From positions 1 to 26,139 of the forward strand of contig CATZIM010000004.1 of NCBI GenBank assembly GCA_958420075.1: a stretch of 26,139 nucleotides of DNA, written 5' to 3'. Source of the DNA: an uncultured Clostridia bacterium. Lineage in GTDB: Bacteria; Bacillota; Clostridia; Lachnospirales; Anaerotignaceae. The notes beneath the pieces were generated by a model. That model was given only the letters and a program-made list of their open reading frames with translations, did no database searches and had not been told where the DNA came from. The translations under genes and the position numbers were made by a program. This document shows positions 1-6,929 of this stretch, in pieces (positions within the stretch are counted from its first letter, which is position 1; each line of letters begins with the position of its first letter).

Positions 1-1002
1 TTATTCTTCGGCACCGATGGCAACCATATCTTCCGGCATGGTGATGCCCAGTGCTTCAGCGATTTCCGCATTATATTTCGGTGTTACGTTTTCAGAAACG
101 TATTCAATAGGCATGGTGGCAGGGTCTGCACCATTTACCAGAATTTCGTAAGCCATTTCACCGGCTTTGCAGCCCAGTTCGTAGTAGCTGATGCTCAGGG
201 TTGCCAGACCGCCTGCTGCACACATATTTTCTTCTCCGCAGATGACAGGGATTTTTGCCGGTACGGTTACGTTTTTGATGATTTCCATGTTATTTGCCAT
301 GGTGTTGTCTGTTGGAATATATACTGCGTCGCAGTCTGTGATGGCGTTTGTGATAACCGCCTGTACTTCGTTGGAATCAGCCGCTGTAAATTCTTCCCAT
401 GCGATGCCGGCTTTGTCCAATTCTGCCTGTGCCAGCTGAGACTGGAACTGGGAGTTGGGTTCCGCGCTGCAATATACGATGGCTACTTTCTGCACATCAG
501 GCACTACTTTCTGAAGCAGTGCGATCTGCTGGTCAACGGGTGCCAAATCGGATGCCCCTGTAACGTTGTAGCCCGGTGCGTCATTGGATTCGATAACGCC
601 TGCTGTCACATAGTCAGTAACGGATGTACCCACGATGGGGATGTCTCCTGTTGCCGCCGCAGATGCCTGCAAAGCGGTTGTGGCATTTGCCATAATCAGA
701 TCCACGTTATTGGAAACGAATTTTGTTGCGATGGTAGCGCAGTTTGCCTGCTCATTCTGAGCGTTCTGATAATCGAATGTCACTTTGTCCCCCAGTTTTT
801 CTGTGAGGGTATCCTGAAAACCTTTGGTGGCTTCGTCCAGTGCCACATGTTCCAGCTGCTGGATGATCCCTACGGTATAAGTGCCGTCGCCAGTGGTTTC
901 CGCTGTTGTTTCTTCCGCTCCTCCGCTGCTTCCGCAGCCTGTCATGGCTATCATGACAGCCGCCATGGCTGCCGCCGCAATCACTCGCATATTCTTCTTC
1001 AT
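1..1002 (-). CDS. ABC transporter substrate-binding lipoprotein (TrpX / COG2984 type)
   Basis: Predicted extracytoplasmic solute receptor of an ABC importer, anchored to the membrane by lipid. The N-terminus has two or three basic residues, a hydrophobic stretch and a lipobox ending MTGCG, so Cys at about residue 23 should be lipidated. A Gly/Glu/Thr-rich linker (about 25-40) leads into a periplasmic-binding fold that starts YTVGIIQ. The length of about 333 residues and the motifs DLIMANATTALQ and VPAKIPVICGEE fit the ABC_sub_bind family (PF04392), which includes TrpX. The start at 1002 is chosen because GGGAG lies 9 nt ahead of it. An upstream in-frame ATG at 1008 is only 3 nt from that site. 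The matching permease and ATPase are not in view; they may follow below coordinate 1. The substrate (tryptophan or another small organic molecule) cannot be read from sequence. Confidence 0.9.
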   Translation of the reverse strand: MKKNMRVIAAAAMAAVMIAMTGCGSSGGAEETTAETTGDGTYTVGIIQQLEHVALDEATKGFQDTLTEKLGDKVTFDYQNAQNEQANCATIATKFVSNNVDLIMANATTALQASAAATGDIPIVGTSVTDYVTAGVIESNDAPGYNVTGASDLAPVDQQIALLQKVVPDVQKVAIVYCSAEPNSQFQSQLAQAELDKAGIAWEEFTAADSNEVQAVITNAITDCDAVYIPTDNTMANNMEIIKNVTVPAKIPVICGEENMCAAGGLATLSISYYELGCKAGEMAYEILVNGADPATMPIEYVSENVTPKYNAEIAEALGITMPEDMVAIGAEE

Positions 1003-1096
1003 AGTCATACACTCCCTTATCTATTTTTGCTTTTGTAACACATTGATGTTTTACTTTCGCACGCACATGCGGTTATGCTGTGCTTTGTTAAAGTAC

Positions 1097-1124
1097 ATTA
1101 TAGACCTCAAAAACAAAAAGTCAA
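1097..1124 (-). promoter_or_regulatory. Sigma-A promoter of the substrate-binding protein gene
   Basis: On the minus strand TTGACT (1124-1119) and a perfect TATAAT (1102-1097) are separated by 16 nt. The predicted start is near 1090, giving a leader of roughly 90 nt. It lies downstream of the yqeY terminator, so this gene is transcribed independently of rpsU-yqeY. Confidence 0.85.
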
Positions 1125-1184
1125 GGATTTTTCTCTCTTCCTCTGCAAATACATCGTGCATGATATTTATGCGTTTTTTCCCAC

Positions 1185-1212
1185 AAAAAAGCAGCCCCTG
1201 TCAAGGACTGCT
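1185..1212 (-). terminator. Second intrinsic terminator-like hairpin
   Basis: On the minus strand a 10-bp stem, AGCAGTCCTT against AGGGGCTGCT with two G-U pairs, has a 3-nt loop and is followed by six T. It sits about 145 nt beyond the yqeY terminator. It could be a backup terminator or the 3' end of a small independent transcript. Confidence 0.65.
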
Positions 1213-1355
1213 CCATCCATACCCAAATATAGCCGGATTCCTTGAAATACCAAGGATTTTAGCCATCACATTTTTATGCGTATTCTTCTCTTTTTCAAAC
1301 AGTGTCGCCGTTTTTATATGGCACAGACTGATTTCTTTCTGCCAGCACCAAAACA

Positions 1356-1385
1356 GAAAAAAGCGAACCACATAAGTGGTTCGCT
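1356..1385 (-). terminator. Terminator of rpsU-yqeY
   Basis: A perfect 10-bp stem, AGCGAACCAC with GTGGTTCGCT, has a 4-nt loop and is followed on the minus strand by a run of six T. It starts 14 nt after the yqeY stop codon. Confidence 0.92.
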
Positions 1386-1398
1386 CTGAACTCTGATT

Positions 1399-1848
1399 TT
1401 ATTTGCCTTGGAGCATTTTTCTCACAAGATTGCCTACGACTTTGTTGTCCGCACGGCCTTTTACCTTAGGGGTAACAATGGCCATTACTTTCCCCATTTC
1501 TTTTACGGATGCTGCACCGCTTTCGGCAACGGCTTCCGCTACAATCTTCTGAATTTCGTCTTCACTCAACTGCTCTGGAAGGTAACCCAATAAAATTTCG
1601 ATTTCTCTGTTCAGTTTTTCGATCAGATCCTGTCTGCCGCTTTTTTCATATTCGGGCAGAGAGTCACGGCGGCTTTTCAGCTGTTTGGCAATAACGTCCA
1701 GAACACCGTCCTCATCCAGTTCGATCTTCTTATCTTTTTCAATCTGCAGAATGCCGGAACGAATGAGCTGTACGGTATCTTTCCGAACCGTGTCTTTCTC
1801 TTTCATGGCAGTCTTCAGGTCCGCAAAAAGCTGTTCTTTTAATGACAT
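1399..1848 (-). CDS. yqeY: GatB/YqeY domain protein YqeY
   Basis: A small, almost wholly helical cytoplasmic protein of 149 residues, the usual size for YqeY. The family shares its fold with the C-terminal tRNA-binding part of the amidotransferase subunit GatB. An RNA- or ribosome-related role is suspected but not established. Family hallmarks seen are MSLKEQLFADLKTAMK at the N-terminus, RKDTVQLIRSGI, YEKSGRQDLIEK, LLGYLPEQLSEDEI and a GxVMAIVTPKVKGRAD-like block near the end. AAAGGA lies 9 nt before the ATG at 1848; the ATG codons further upstream have no usable spacing. It follows rpsU by 36 nt, the common Firmicute rpsU-yqeY arrangement, and ends in a strong terminator. Confidence 0.95.
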   Translation of the reverse strand: MSLKEQLFADLKTAMKEKDTVRKDTVQLIRSGILQIEKDKKIELDEDGVLDVIAKQLKSRRDSLPEYEKSGRQDLIEKLNREIEILLGYLPEQLSEDEIQKIVAEAVAESGAASVKEMGKVMAIVTPKVKGRADNKVVGNLVRKMLQGK

Positions 1849-1884
1849 AACCATCATTCCTTTGCGCAACAAAATAAAGTAAAA

Positions 1885-2061
1885 TTATTTGAATTTACGT
1901 TTTCTGGCAGCTTCGGATTTCTTTTTGCGTTTTACGCTGGGTTTGTCATAATGCTCTCTTTTGCGTACTTCGCCCATGATGCCGTCTCTAGCACATGTTC
2001 TTTTAAAACGACGCAGTGCGCTGTCTAAGGATTCATTTTCTTTAACTTTTACCTCTGACAT
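1885..2061 (-). CDS. rpsU: 30S ribosomal protein S21
   Basis: A 58-residue, very basic protein of the small ribosomal subunit, involved in recognising initiation sites on mRNA. The sequence begins [20 protein letters not shown] and continues with an Arg/Lys-rich helix and the lysine/arginine tail typical of Firmicute S21. The start at 2061 is fixed by the purine-rich GGAGGGAGGG 5 nt upstream and by the family's length; the longer open frame upstream is not coding. First gene of an operon with yqeY. The promoter is at 2132-2160 and the leader contains a strong stem-loop. Confidence 0.97.
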   Translation of the reverse strand: MSEVKVKENESLDSALRRFKRTCARDGIMGEVRKREHYDKPSVKRKKKSEAARKRKFK

Positions 2062-2091
2062 GAATTTCCCTCCCTCCAGATGCGAGATTCG

Positions 2092-2124
2092 TGTACGGGA
2101 AAGGCTTACCTTTTTTACCGTACA
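2092..2124 (-). promoter_or_regulatory. Stem-loop in the rpsU 5' leader
   Basis: On the minus strand TGTACGG (2124-2118) pairs perfectly with CCGTACA (2098-2092). An inner AAAGG/CCTTT helix closes a 4-nt loop. It begins within a few nucleotides of the predicted transcription start and ends 30 nt before the rpsU ATG, outside the ribosome site. It may stabilise the mRNA or take part in autoregulation. Confidence 0.6.
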
Positions 2125-2131
2125 TTTAGGA

Positions 2132-2160
2132 ATTATACACAAAAAAACAGCTCTCGTCAA
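2132..2160 (-). promoter_or_regulatory. Sigma-A promoter of rpsU-yqeY
   Basis: TTGACG (2160-2155), a 17-nt spacer and a perfect TATAAT (2137-2132) on the minus strand. It is one of the best promoter matches in the window, as expected for a ribosomal protein gene. Confidence 0.9.
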
Positions 2161-2363
2161 TAAAAATAAACGGATTGAGGCGAGAAAATTTGATTTTTCC
2201 GCAAATTTTGGCTTTCCCGACCAAAAAGCAGAGGCTCTTTCCCTTCTTCTGTTTATTTCCCGCCAGCAAAAAAACGGAAAAATCAAAGCACATTCTGCTC
2301 TTTTAGGCGCCTTTTTACCTAAAAACAGTAAATGTTCTAAGAAGCTTCTTCATGAGAAAGCAA

Positions 2364-2412
2364 AGAAAGCTGAAATCCTGATTATAACAGAGGATTCCAG
2401 CTTTCTTATTTT
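2364..2412. terminator. Terminator hairpin downstream of glgB
   Basis: A 16-bp stem (2364-2379 with 2391-2406) with one G-U/A-C position and an 11-nt loop. T-rich sequence follows on both sides, so it could stop minus-strand transcripts from glgB. The stem core GCTGGAATCCT/AGGATTTCAGC recurs at 16287-16332. Confidence 0.75.
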
Positions 2413-2432
2413 TACTGAGATTTTATCTGGCA

Positions 2433-2515
2433 TGTTTTCTTCTGAAAACAGCCGTCGCAATTCCCCTTAAGACATCAAGGAAAAGGAAAACAATGTTTTC
2501 TTAAAGGGCAGCTGC
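2433..2515 (-). repeat. Structured intergenic repeat, copy A
   Basis: About 85 nt that align along their length with 4971-5055 in the same orientation. Both contain a near-identical GAAAACATTGTTTT core and a GGCTGT-TTTCAGA block. Read on the minus strand, copy A folds into a long stem (GCAGCT with ATTGC and CCCTTTAAG with CTTAAGGGG) and then a second hairpin, TGTTTTC with GAAAACA. It begins 4 nt after the glgB stop codon. Confidence 0.6.
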
Positions 2516-2518
2516 TTT

Positions 2519-4780
2519 TTATGCTTTTTTCTTTTCTGTTTTCTTAGTGGTCTTTTTTTCTGCCTTTGCTTCTTCCGGCACCTTCCGTTCCAGCACCACC
2601 ATACCCAGAGGAGGTACTTTCACGCGGATGCTGTTCTGGTAGTGATTCCAAGGCATTTTTTCGCTGACTGCGGCTTTTTTGTTGACCACGCCGCTGCCGC
2701 CGTATTTTTCCGCGTCACTGTTGAACACTTCTTTGTATGTTCCCGCAAAAGGCACACCAATACGGAAATCTTCGTATGTTTCCGGTGTGAAATTGCAGAT
2801 GAAATACAGTTCCTTGTCCTCACTGCGGCGAATGAAGGAAACCACAGAGGATTCCGCGTCGTCGCATTCGATCCATGTGAAGCCATGGGGATCATAGTCC
2901 TGCTGCCAGAAAGGACTTTCGGACAGGTAGAAGTGGTTCAGATCTTTCATATACAGCTGCATTTGCTGATGGTCTTTGTACTGAAGCAGATGCCAGTCCA
3001 GAGAGCGCGCTTCGCTCCATTCGTTGAACTGGGCAAATTCCCCGCCCATAAACAGCAGCTTTTTGCCGGGATGACCGTACATGAAACCATAGGACAGACG
3101 CAGGTTTGCGTATTTCTGCCACAGGTCGCCGGGCATCTTGCCGATCATGGCGCTCTTTTCATGTACCACTTCGTCATGGGACAGTACCAGTACGAAGTTT
3201 TCAGAGTAATTATATGCCATACCGAAAGTCAGGTTGTTGTGATGATACTTCCGGTAAATAGGGTCTTTTTTGATATAGAACAGGAAGTCGTTCATCCAGC
3301 CCATGTTCCACTTCATGGTGAAGCCCAGACCGTTGTCATCTGCGCTCTTTGTGACACCTTCCCAGGATGTGGATTCTTCCGCAATCATCATGGTGCCGGG
3401 CAGACGTTTGGACACGATGGAGTTCATGTGTTTGATAAATTCCACAGCTTCCAGATTTTCTCTGCCGCCGTATTCATTTGGTGCCCATTCGCCGTCGTTC
3501 TTGCAGAAATCCAGATACAGCATGGAAGCCACTGCGTCTACGCGCAGACCGTCAATGTGGTATTCATCCAGCCAGAACAGAGCGTTGGCAATGAGGAAGT
3601 TGCTGACTTCTTTTCTGCCGTAGTTGAAGATATAAGTGCCCCACTGGAGATGTTCTCCCCGTCTGGGGTCCTGATGTTCATACAATGCTGTGCCGTCGAA
3701 CCGCCCCAGACCAAATTCGTCTTTGGGGAAGTGGGCAGGCACCCAGTCCAGAATGACGCCGATGCCGTTCTGATGGCAGGTATCGATAAATTCTTTGAAC
3801 ATGGCAGGTGTGCCGTAACGGCTGGTAGGTGCGTAGTAGCCCGTCACCTGATAGCCCCAGCTGCCGTCAAAAGGATGTTCTTCCACAGGCAGCAGTTCAA
3901 TGTGGCTGAAGCCCATTTCTTTTACATAAGGCACCAGTTTTTCCGCCATTTCCGTATAGGTCAGGAAACGGTCGCCTTCTTCGGGCACACGCATCCAGGA
4001 ACCCAGATGGACTTCATAAATATTCATAGGCGCTGTATAGACGTTTGCTTTCTTTCTGGCGGTCATCCATTTTCTGTCTTTCCATTTATACCGCCCGATG
4101 GGGTAGATCACAGAGGCTGTTTCCGGACGCAGCTGCGCATAGAAAGCGTAAGGGTCGCACTTGTCCACCTGTTTGCCAGTGGACTGCACCACATGGAATT
4201 TATACTGATCCATGGCAGCCAAGCCGGGAATGAACAATTCCCAGATACCGGACTCGCCCAACAGACGCATGGGATGTCTGCGGGTATCCCAGCCGTTGAA
4301 GTTCCCAATGACGCTGACGCTTTTTGCATTGGGTGCCCAAACAGCAAAGGAAACGCCTTTTGCCCCTTCAAATGTAATCAGGTGCGCGCCTAATTTTTCA
4401 TAAATTTCGTAGTGATTCCCTTCGCCAAACAGATACCGGTCATATTCAGAAATGGTAGGGCTGAAGGCATAAGGGTCATATGTGTGCCAGCTGTTGCCCT
4501 GATAATCGGTGCATTCCAGCCGGTAACGGAACCATTCTTCTCTGTCAGGAATAATGACTTCAAAAAATCCGTCCTCGTGAATGCGTTCCATGGGATATTT
4601 CAGTCTTCTGGTATTGGCATCCACAACGGTAATGGTCTGGGCGCCGGGGATAAACGCACGTACAACCACGCATTTTTTTCCGTCTTCCTCCACTTCGTGC
4701 ATTCCCAGCACGGTATGGGGGTCGGCATGCTCCCCGTTAATGATTTGGAAAAGTTCGTTCAAGTGTTTAATGGTAATCAT
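2519..4780 (-). CDS. glgB: 1,4-alpha-glucan branching enzyme (GH13)
   Basis: Makes the alpha-1,6 branches of glycogen by cutting and transferring alpha-1,4 glucan chains in the cytoplasm. The 753 residues hold two N-terminal beta-sandwich/CBM48 regions (about 1-105 and 120-225; FAVWAPNAKSVSVIGNFNGW), a GH13 barrel and a C-terminal beta domain. GH13 regions seen are DWVPAHF (about 347), GLRVDAVASM with the nucleophile Asp (about 415), AEES with the general acid Glu (about 467) and LSHDEVVHEKSAM (about 535). The tail is unusually Lys-rich (KAEKKTTKKTEKKKA). The start at 4780 uses AGGGG 8 nt upstream; an in-frame ATG at 4807 precedes that ribosome site. No glgC, glgA or glgP lies beside it, so it is an isolated glycogen gene here. 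Confidence 0.97.
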   Translation of the reverse strand: MITIKHLNELFQIINGEHADPHTVLGMHEVEEDGKKCVVVRAFIPGAQTITVVDANTRRLKYPMERIHEDGFFEVIIPDREEWFRYRLECTDYQGNSWHTYDPYAFSPTISEYDRYLFGEGNHYEIYEKLGAHLITFEGAKGVSFAVWAPNAKSVSVIGNFNGWDTRRHPMRLLGESGIWELFIPGLAAMDQYKFHVVQSTGKQVDKCDPYAFYAQLRPETASVIYPIGRYKWKDRKWMTARKKANVYTAPMNIYEVHLGSWMRVPEEGDRFLTYTEMAEKLVPYVKEMGFSHIELLPVEEHPFDGSWGYQVTGYYAPTSRYGTPAMFKEFIDTCHQNGIGVILDWVPAHFPKDEFGLGRFDGTALYEHQDPRRGEHLQWGTYIFNYGRKEVSNFLIANALFWLDEYHIDGLRVDAVASMLYLDFCKNDGEWAPNEYGGRENLEAVEFIKHMNSIVSKRLPGTMMIAEESTSWEGVTKSADDNGLGFTMKWNMGWMNDFLFYIKKDPIYRKYHHNNLTFGMAYNYSENFVLVLSHDEVVHEKSAMIGKMPGDLWQKYANLRLSYGFMYGHPGKKLLFMGGEFAQFNEWSEARSLDWHLLQYKDHQQMQLYMKDLNHFYLSESPFWQQDYDPHGFTWIECDDAESSVVSFIRRSEDKELYFICNFTPETYEDFRIGVPFAGTYKEVFNSDAEKYGGSGVVNKKAAVSEKMPWNHYQNSIRVKVPPLGMVVLERKVPEEAKAEKKTTKKTEKKKA

Positions 4781-4836
4781 CCTCTCATCCCCTTTTGTAT
4801 CTCTCAACTTTTGCTGGCGAGATGTATTCAGGTTAT

Positions 4837-4846
4837 ATTATATACC
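4837..4846 (-). promoter_or_regulatory. Probable extended -10 promoter of glgB
   Basis: On the minus strand TGGTATATAAT contains TATAAT (4842-4837) and a nearby TGG. No good -35 lies at the usual spacing. It would give a leader of about 50 nt before glgB. Confidence 0.4.
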
Positions 4847-4970
4847 ATTTTTGTTCTGAATTCTATCCAATTTCACAATTCTTTGTTCATGAAAAACGAC
4901 AATTCTTTCGTGGCATTTTCATCAAAAAAAAGATTGCCGAAATCCTTCTGCCGAAAAACTTCCGCTTATC

Positions 4971-5055
4971 CTGTTTTTCCTCTGAAGACAGCCACCGCAG
5001 TTCCCAGGCAGAAATCGGGAAAAAGAAAAACAATGTTTTCTGAATAGGAAACTGC
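4971..5055 (-). repeat. Structured intergenic repeat, copy B
   Basis: Diverged direct repeat of 2433-2515. On the minus strand GCAGTTTCC (5055-5047) pairs with GGGAACTGC through one G-U, enclosing CAG/CTG and the conserved AAAAC-ATT-GTTTT hairpin. A second stem-loop around the shared TCAGA loop follows. The inner AAG/CTT pair of copy A is CAG/CTG here, a compensatory change that favours a conserved fold. Confidence 0.6.
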
Positions 5056-5085
5056 TTTCCGCCTGTTTTTTCATGGGAAAACAGA

Positions 5086-5114
5086 TTGTAAAACACCACG
5101 AAAACAGATATACT
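5086..5114 (+). promoter_or_regulatory. Promoter of the MBL-fold gene
   Basis: TTGTAA (5086-5091), a 17-nt spacer and TATACT (5109-5114). The predicted start is near 5121, giving a leader of about 70 nt. Confidence 0.7.
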
Positions 5115-5192
5115 GTAATTAGAAAAACAAATGTCTTTCCCAGACATATCATTCCATAAGGATTTTTCATATCACTGAGGGGGGATCGCTTT

Positions 5193-6818
5193 ATGAAACT
5201 GATGTTTTTAGGCGCTGACCATGAAGTCACCGGCAGCTGCCATTATATCGAAGCCTGCGGCAAAAGCATCCTGTTGGACTGCGGCATGGAACAGGGACGG
5301 GATACTTACGAAAATCAGGAAATTCCCGTTGCCGCCTCCGCCATCGACTATGTGTTTTTGTCCCACGCCCATATTGACCATTCCGGACTTTTGCCCCTGC
5401 TGTATAAAAACGGCTTTCAAGGCAAAATCTACGCCACCGATGCCACCACAGACCTGTGCCGCATCATGCTGCTGGACAGTGCCCACATTCAGGAATTTGA
5501 AGCCCAGTGGCGGAACCGAAAGGCAAAACGTGCCGGTGCGCCGCCTTTTGAACCTCTCTACACTACAGCAGAAGCCACAGCCGTTATGGAACACTTCGTT
5601 CCCTGCGACTATATGGAAATGGTGGAAGTCTGCGAGGGCATCCGCCTGCGTTTTACAGACGTTGGGCACCTCTTAGGTTCCTCCAGCATGGAAATCTGGC
5701 TGACAGAAGGGGATATCACCAAAAAACTGGTATTTTCCGGTGACATCGGCAACATCAACCAGCCCATCATTCATGACCCTCGCTACACAGCGGAAGCGGA
5801 CTACGTCATCATGGAAAGCACTTATGGTGATCGTCTCCATACAGTCCCTCCCGACTATGTGCAGGCATTGGCGGAAGAAATCCAGGAAACACTGGATGCC
5901 GGCGGCAATCTGGTCATTCCTTCCTTTGCCGTAGGGCGTACACAGGAAATGCTCTACTTCATCCGGGAAATCAAGGAACGGAATCTGGTAACGGGACATG
6001 ATAACTTCCCCGTTTACATCGACAGTCCCCTTGCCATTGAAGCCACAAGGGTATTCATGGAAAATCGTCTGGACTGCTTCGACACCGCCGCCATGGAACT
6101 GGTGAAAAAGGGTATCAACCCTCTGCAGTTCCCCGGTCTGAATCTTGCCATCACCCCAGAGGATTCCACCGCCATCAACTTTGACCGGACACCAAAAGTT
6201 ATCATTTCCGCTTCCGGCATGTGCGAAGCGGGACGTATCCGCCATCATCTGAAACATAATCTCTGGCGTCCAGAATGTACCATTCTCTTTGTAGGCTATC
6301 AGGCCATCGGCACACTGGGGCGCAACATTGTGGAAGGCGCCAAGGAAGTGCGGCTGTTCGGTGAAACCATCGAAGTCAATGCCAAAATCCATCAGCTTGC
6401 CGGTGTCAGCGGTCACGCGGACAAAAAAGGTCTGCTGAACTGGATTCACCACTTCGACCAGAAACCCCAGACAGTCTTTGTGGTACACGGAGAAGATCTG
6501 GTCTGCGAATCCTTCAAAAACTGTCTGAAAGAAGACTATGGCTTCCATGCCGTAGCCCCTTACAGCGGTGCCTGCTTCGACCTCTCTGATGGCTCCATGA
6601 TTTCCGCCGGTGTGAAAATCCCTGTGGTGCCGAAACTCTATCCCCATGCCCGTGCAGCAACAGAAGGGGGCAAACGCGCCATGTACCTTTCCGATCAGCT
6701 GGACGAAGCCGGCAAACGGCTCCTGCGCATCATCAGCCAGAACAAAGGCGGCGCCAACCGGGATATGGAAAAACTCCTCAAGCAGATCAACGCCCTTTGC
6801 GACAAATTGGAAAGCTGA
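5193..6818 (+). CDS. Beta-CASP metallo-beta-lactamase-fold protein (RNA-specificity domain type)
   Basis: Predicted zinc-dependent nuclease or hydrolase of the metallo-beta-lactamase/beta-CASP superfamily, related to RNA-processing enzymes of the CPSF-73 and YsH1 type. Seen in order: SHAHIDHSG (zinc motif 2, about residue 53), DVGHLLGSSSMEI (about 157), FSGDIGN (about 180), MESTYGD (about 207), a beta-CASP insert with PSFAVGRTQEMLY, then SASGMCEAGRIRHHL, VSGHADKKGLLNW and VVHGE near 430. At 541 residues it is longer than the minimal family because of a C-terminal helical extension (about 485-541). AGGGGGG lies 8 nt before the ATG. It stands alone, with its own promoter and two downstream hairpins. 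The RNA substrate is unknown. Confidence 0.9.
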   Translation: MKLMFLGADHEVTGSCHYIEACGKSILLDCGMEQGRDTYENQEIPVAASAIDYVFLSHAHIDHSGLLPLLYKNGFQGKIYATDATTDLCRIMLLDSAHIQEFEAQWRNRKAKRAGAPPFEPLYTTAEATAVMEHFVPCDYMEMVEVCEGIRLRFTDVGHLLGSSSMEIWLTEGDITKKLVFSGDIGNINQPIIHDPRYTAEADYVIMESTYGDRLHTVPPDYVQALAEEIQETLDAGGNLVIPSFAVGRTQEMLYFIREIKERNLVTGHDNFPVYIDSPLAIEATRVFMENRLDCFDTAAMELVKKGINPLQFPGLNLAITPEDSTAINFDRTPKVIISASGMCEAGRIRHHLKHNLWRPECTILFVGYQAIGTLGRNIVEGAKEVRLFGETIEVNAKIHQLAGVSGHADKKGLLNWIHHFDQKPQTVFVVHGEDLVCESFKNCLKEDYGFHAVAPYSGACFDLSDGSMISAGVKIPVVPKLYPHARAATEGGKRAMYLSDQLDEAGKRLLRIISQNKGGANRDMEKLLKQINALCDKLES

Positions 6819-6841
6819 CTTTCCTCTTCATACCAACCCCA

Positions 6842-6882
6842 GAAAACGTCGGATTTCTTCGGATTTCCGGCGTTTTCCCGTT
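6842..6882 (+). terminator. Terminator of the MBL-fold gene
   Basis: An 11-bp stem, GAAAACGTCGG (6842-6852) with CCGGCGTTTTC (6867-6877), contains one G-U pair. It is followed by CCG and then TTTTT. Confidence 0.75.
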
Positions 6883-6893
6883 TTTCCAAAGAA

Positions 6894-6927
6894 AAAGCAC
6901 GAAATCCCTAAAAGATTTCGTGCTTTA
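6894..6927. terminator. Bidirectional terminator between the MBL-fold gene and pmbA
   Basis: A perfect 13-bp stem, AAAGCACGAAATC (6894-6906) with GATTTCGTGCTTT (6914-6926), has a short loop. It carries A-rich and T-rich flanks, so it can serve both converging transcripts. Confidence 0.85.
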
Positions 6928-6929
6928 TA

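Larger units (their letters stand above)
1003..1398. other. Intergenic region between the lipoprotein gene and yqeY
   Basis: This 396-nt gap holds, in minus-strand order, the yqeY terminator (1356-1385), an AT-rich stretch, a cryptic 21-codon ORF (1266-1201), a second terminator-like hairpin (1185-1212) and then the lipoprotein promoter (1097-1124). I see no recognisable gene on the plus strand. Confidence 0.7.
2062..2518. other. Intergenic region between rpsU and glgB
   Basis: This 457-nt gap holds the rpsU leader and promoter, a small TTTAGG/CCTAAA hairpin near 2301-2324, a strong bidirectional hairpin (2364-2406) and copy A of a structured repeat (2433-2515). I see no supported gene; the plus-strand open frame here lacks a ribosome site and family features. 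Confidence 0.7.
4781..5192. other. Divergent intergenic region between glgB and the MBL-fold gene
   Basis: This 412-nt AT-rich gap carries the candidate glgB -10 (4837-4846), copy B of the structured repeat (4971-5055) and the promoter of the plus-strand gene (5086-5114). No gene is supported. Confidence 0.7.

Noticed and set aside
1961..2470. 169-codon plus-strand frame across rpsU and its upstream region
   Set aside because: Overlaps the rpsU coding region, promoter and terminator hairpin; no ribosome site.
2642..4393. 583-codon open frame on the plus strand opposite glgB
   Set aside because: Lies wholly antisense to an unmistakable GH13 gene, has no ribosome site and shows no family features; it follows from third-position composition.
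5673..6647. 324-codon antisense open frame in the MBL-fold gene
   Set aside because: Shadow of a strongly conserved beta-CASP coding sequence.
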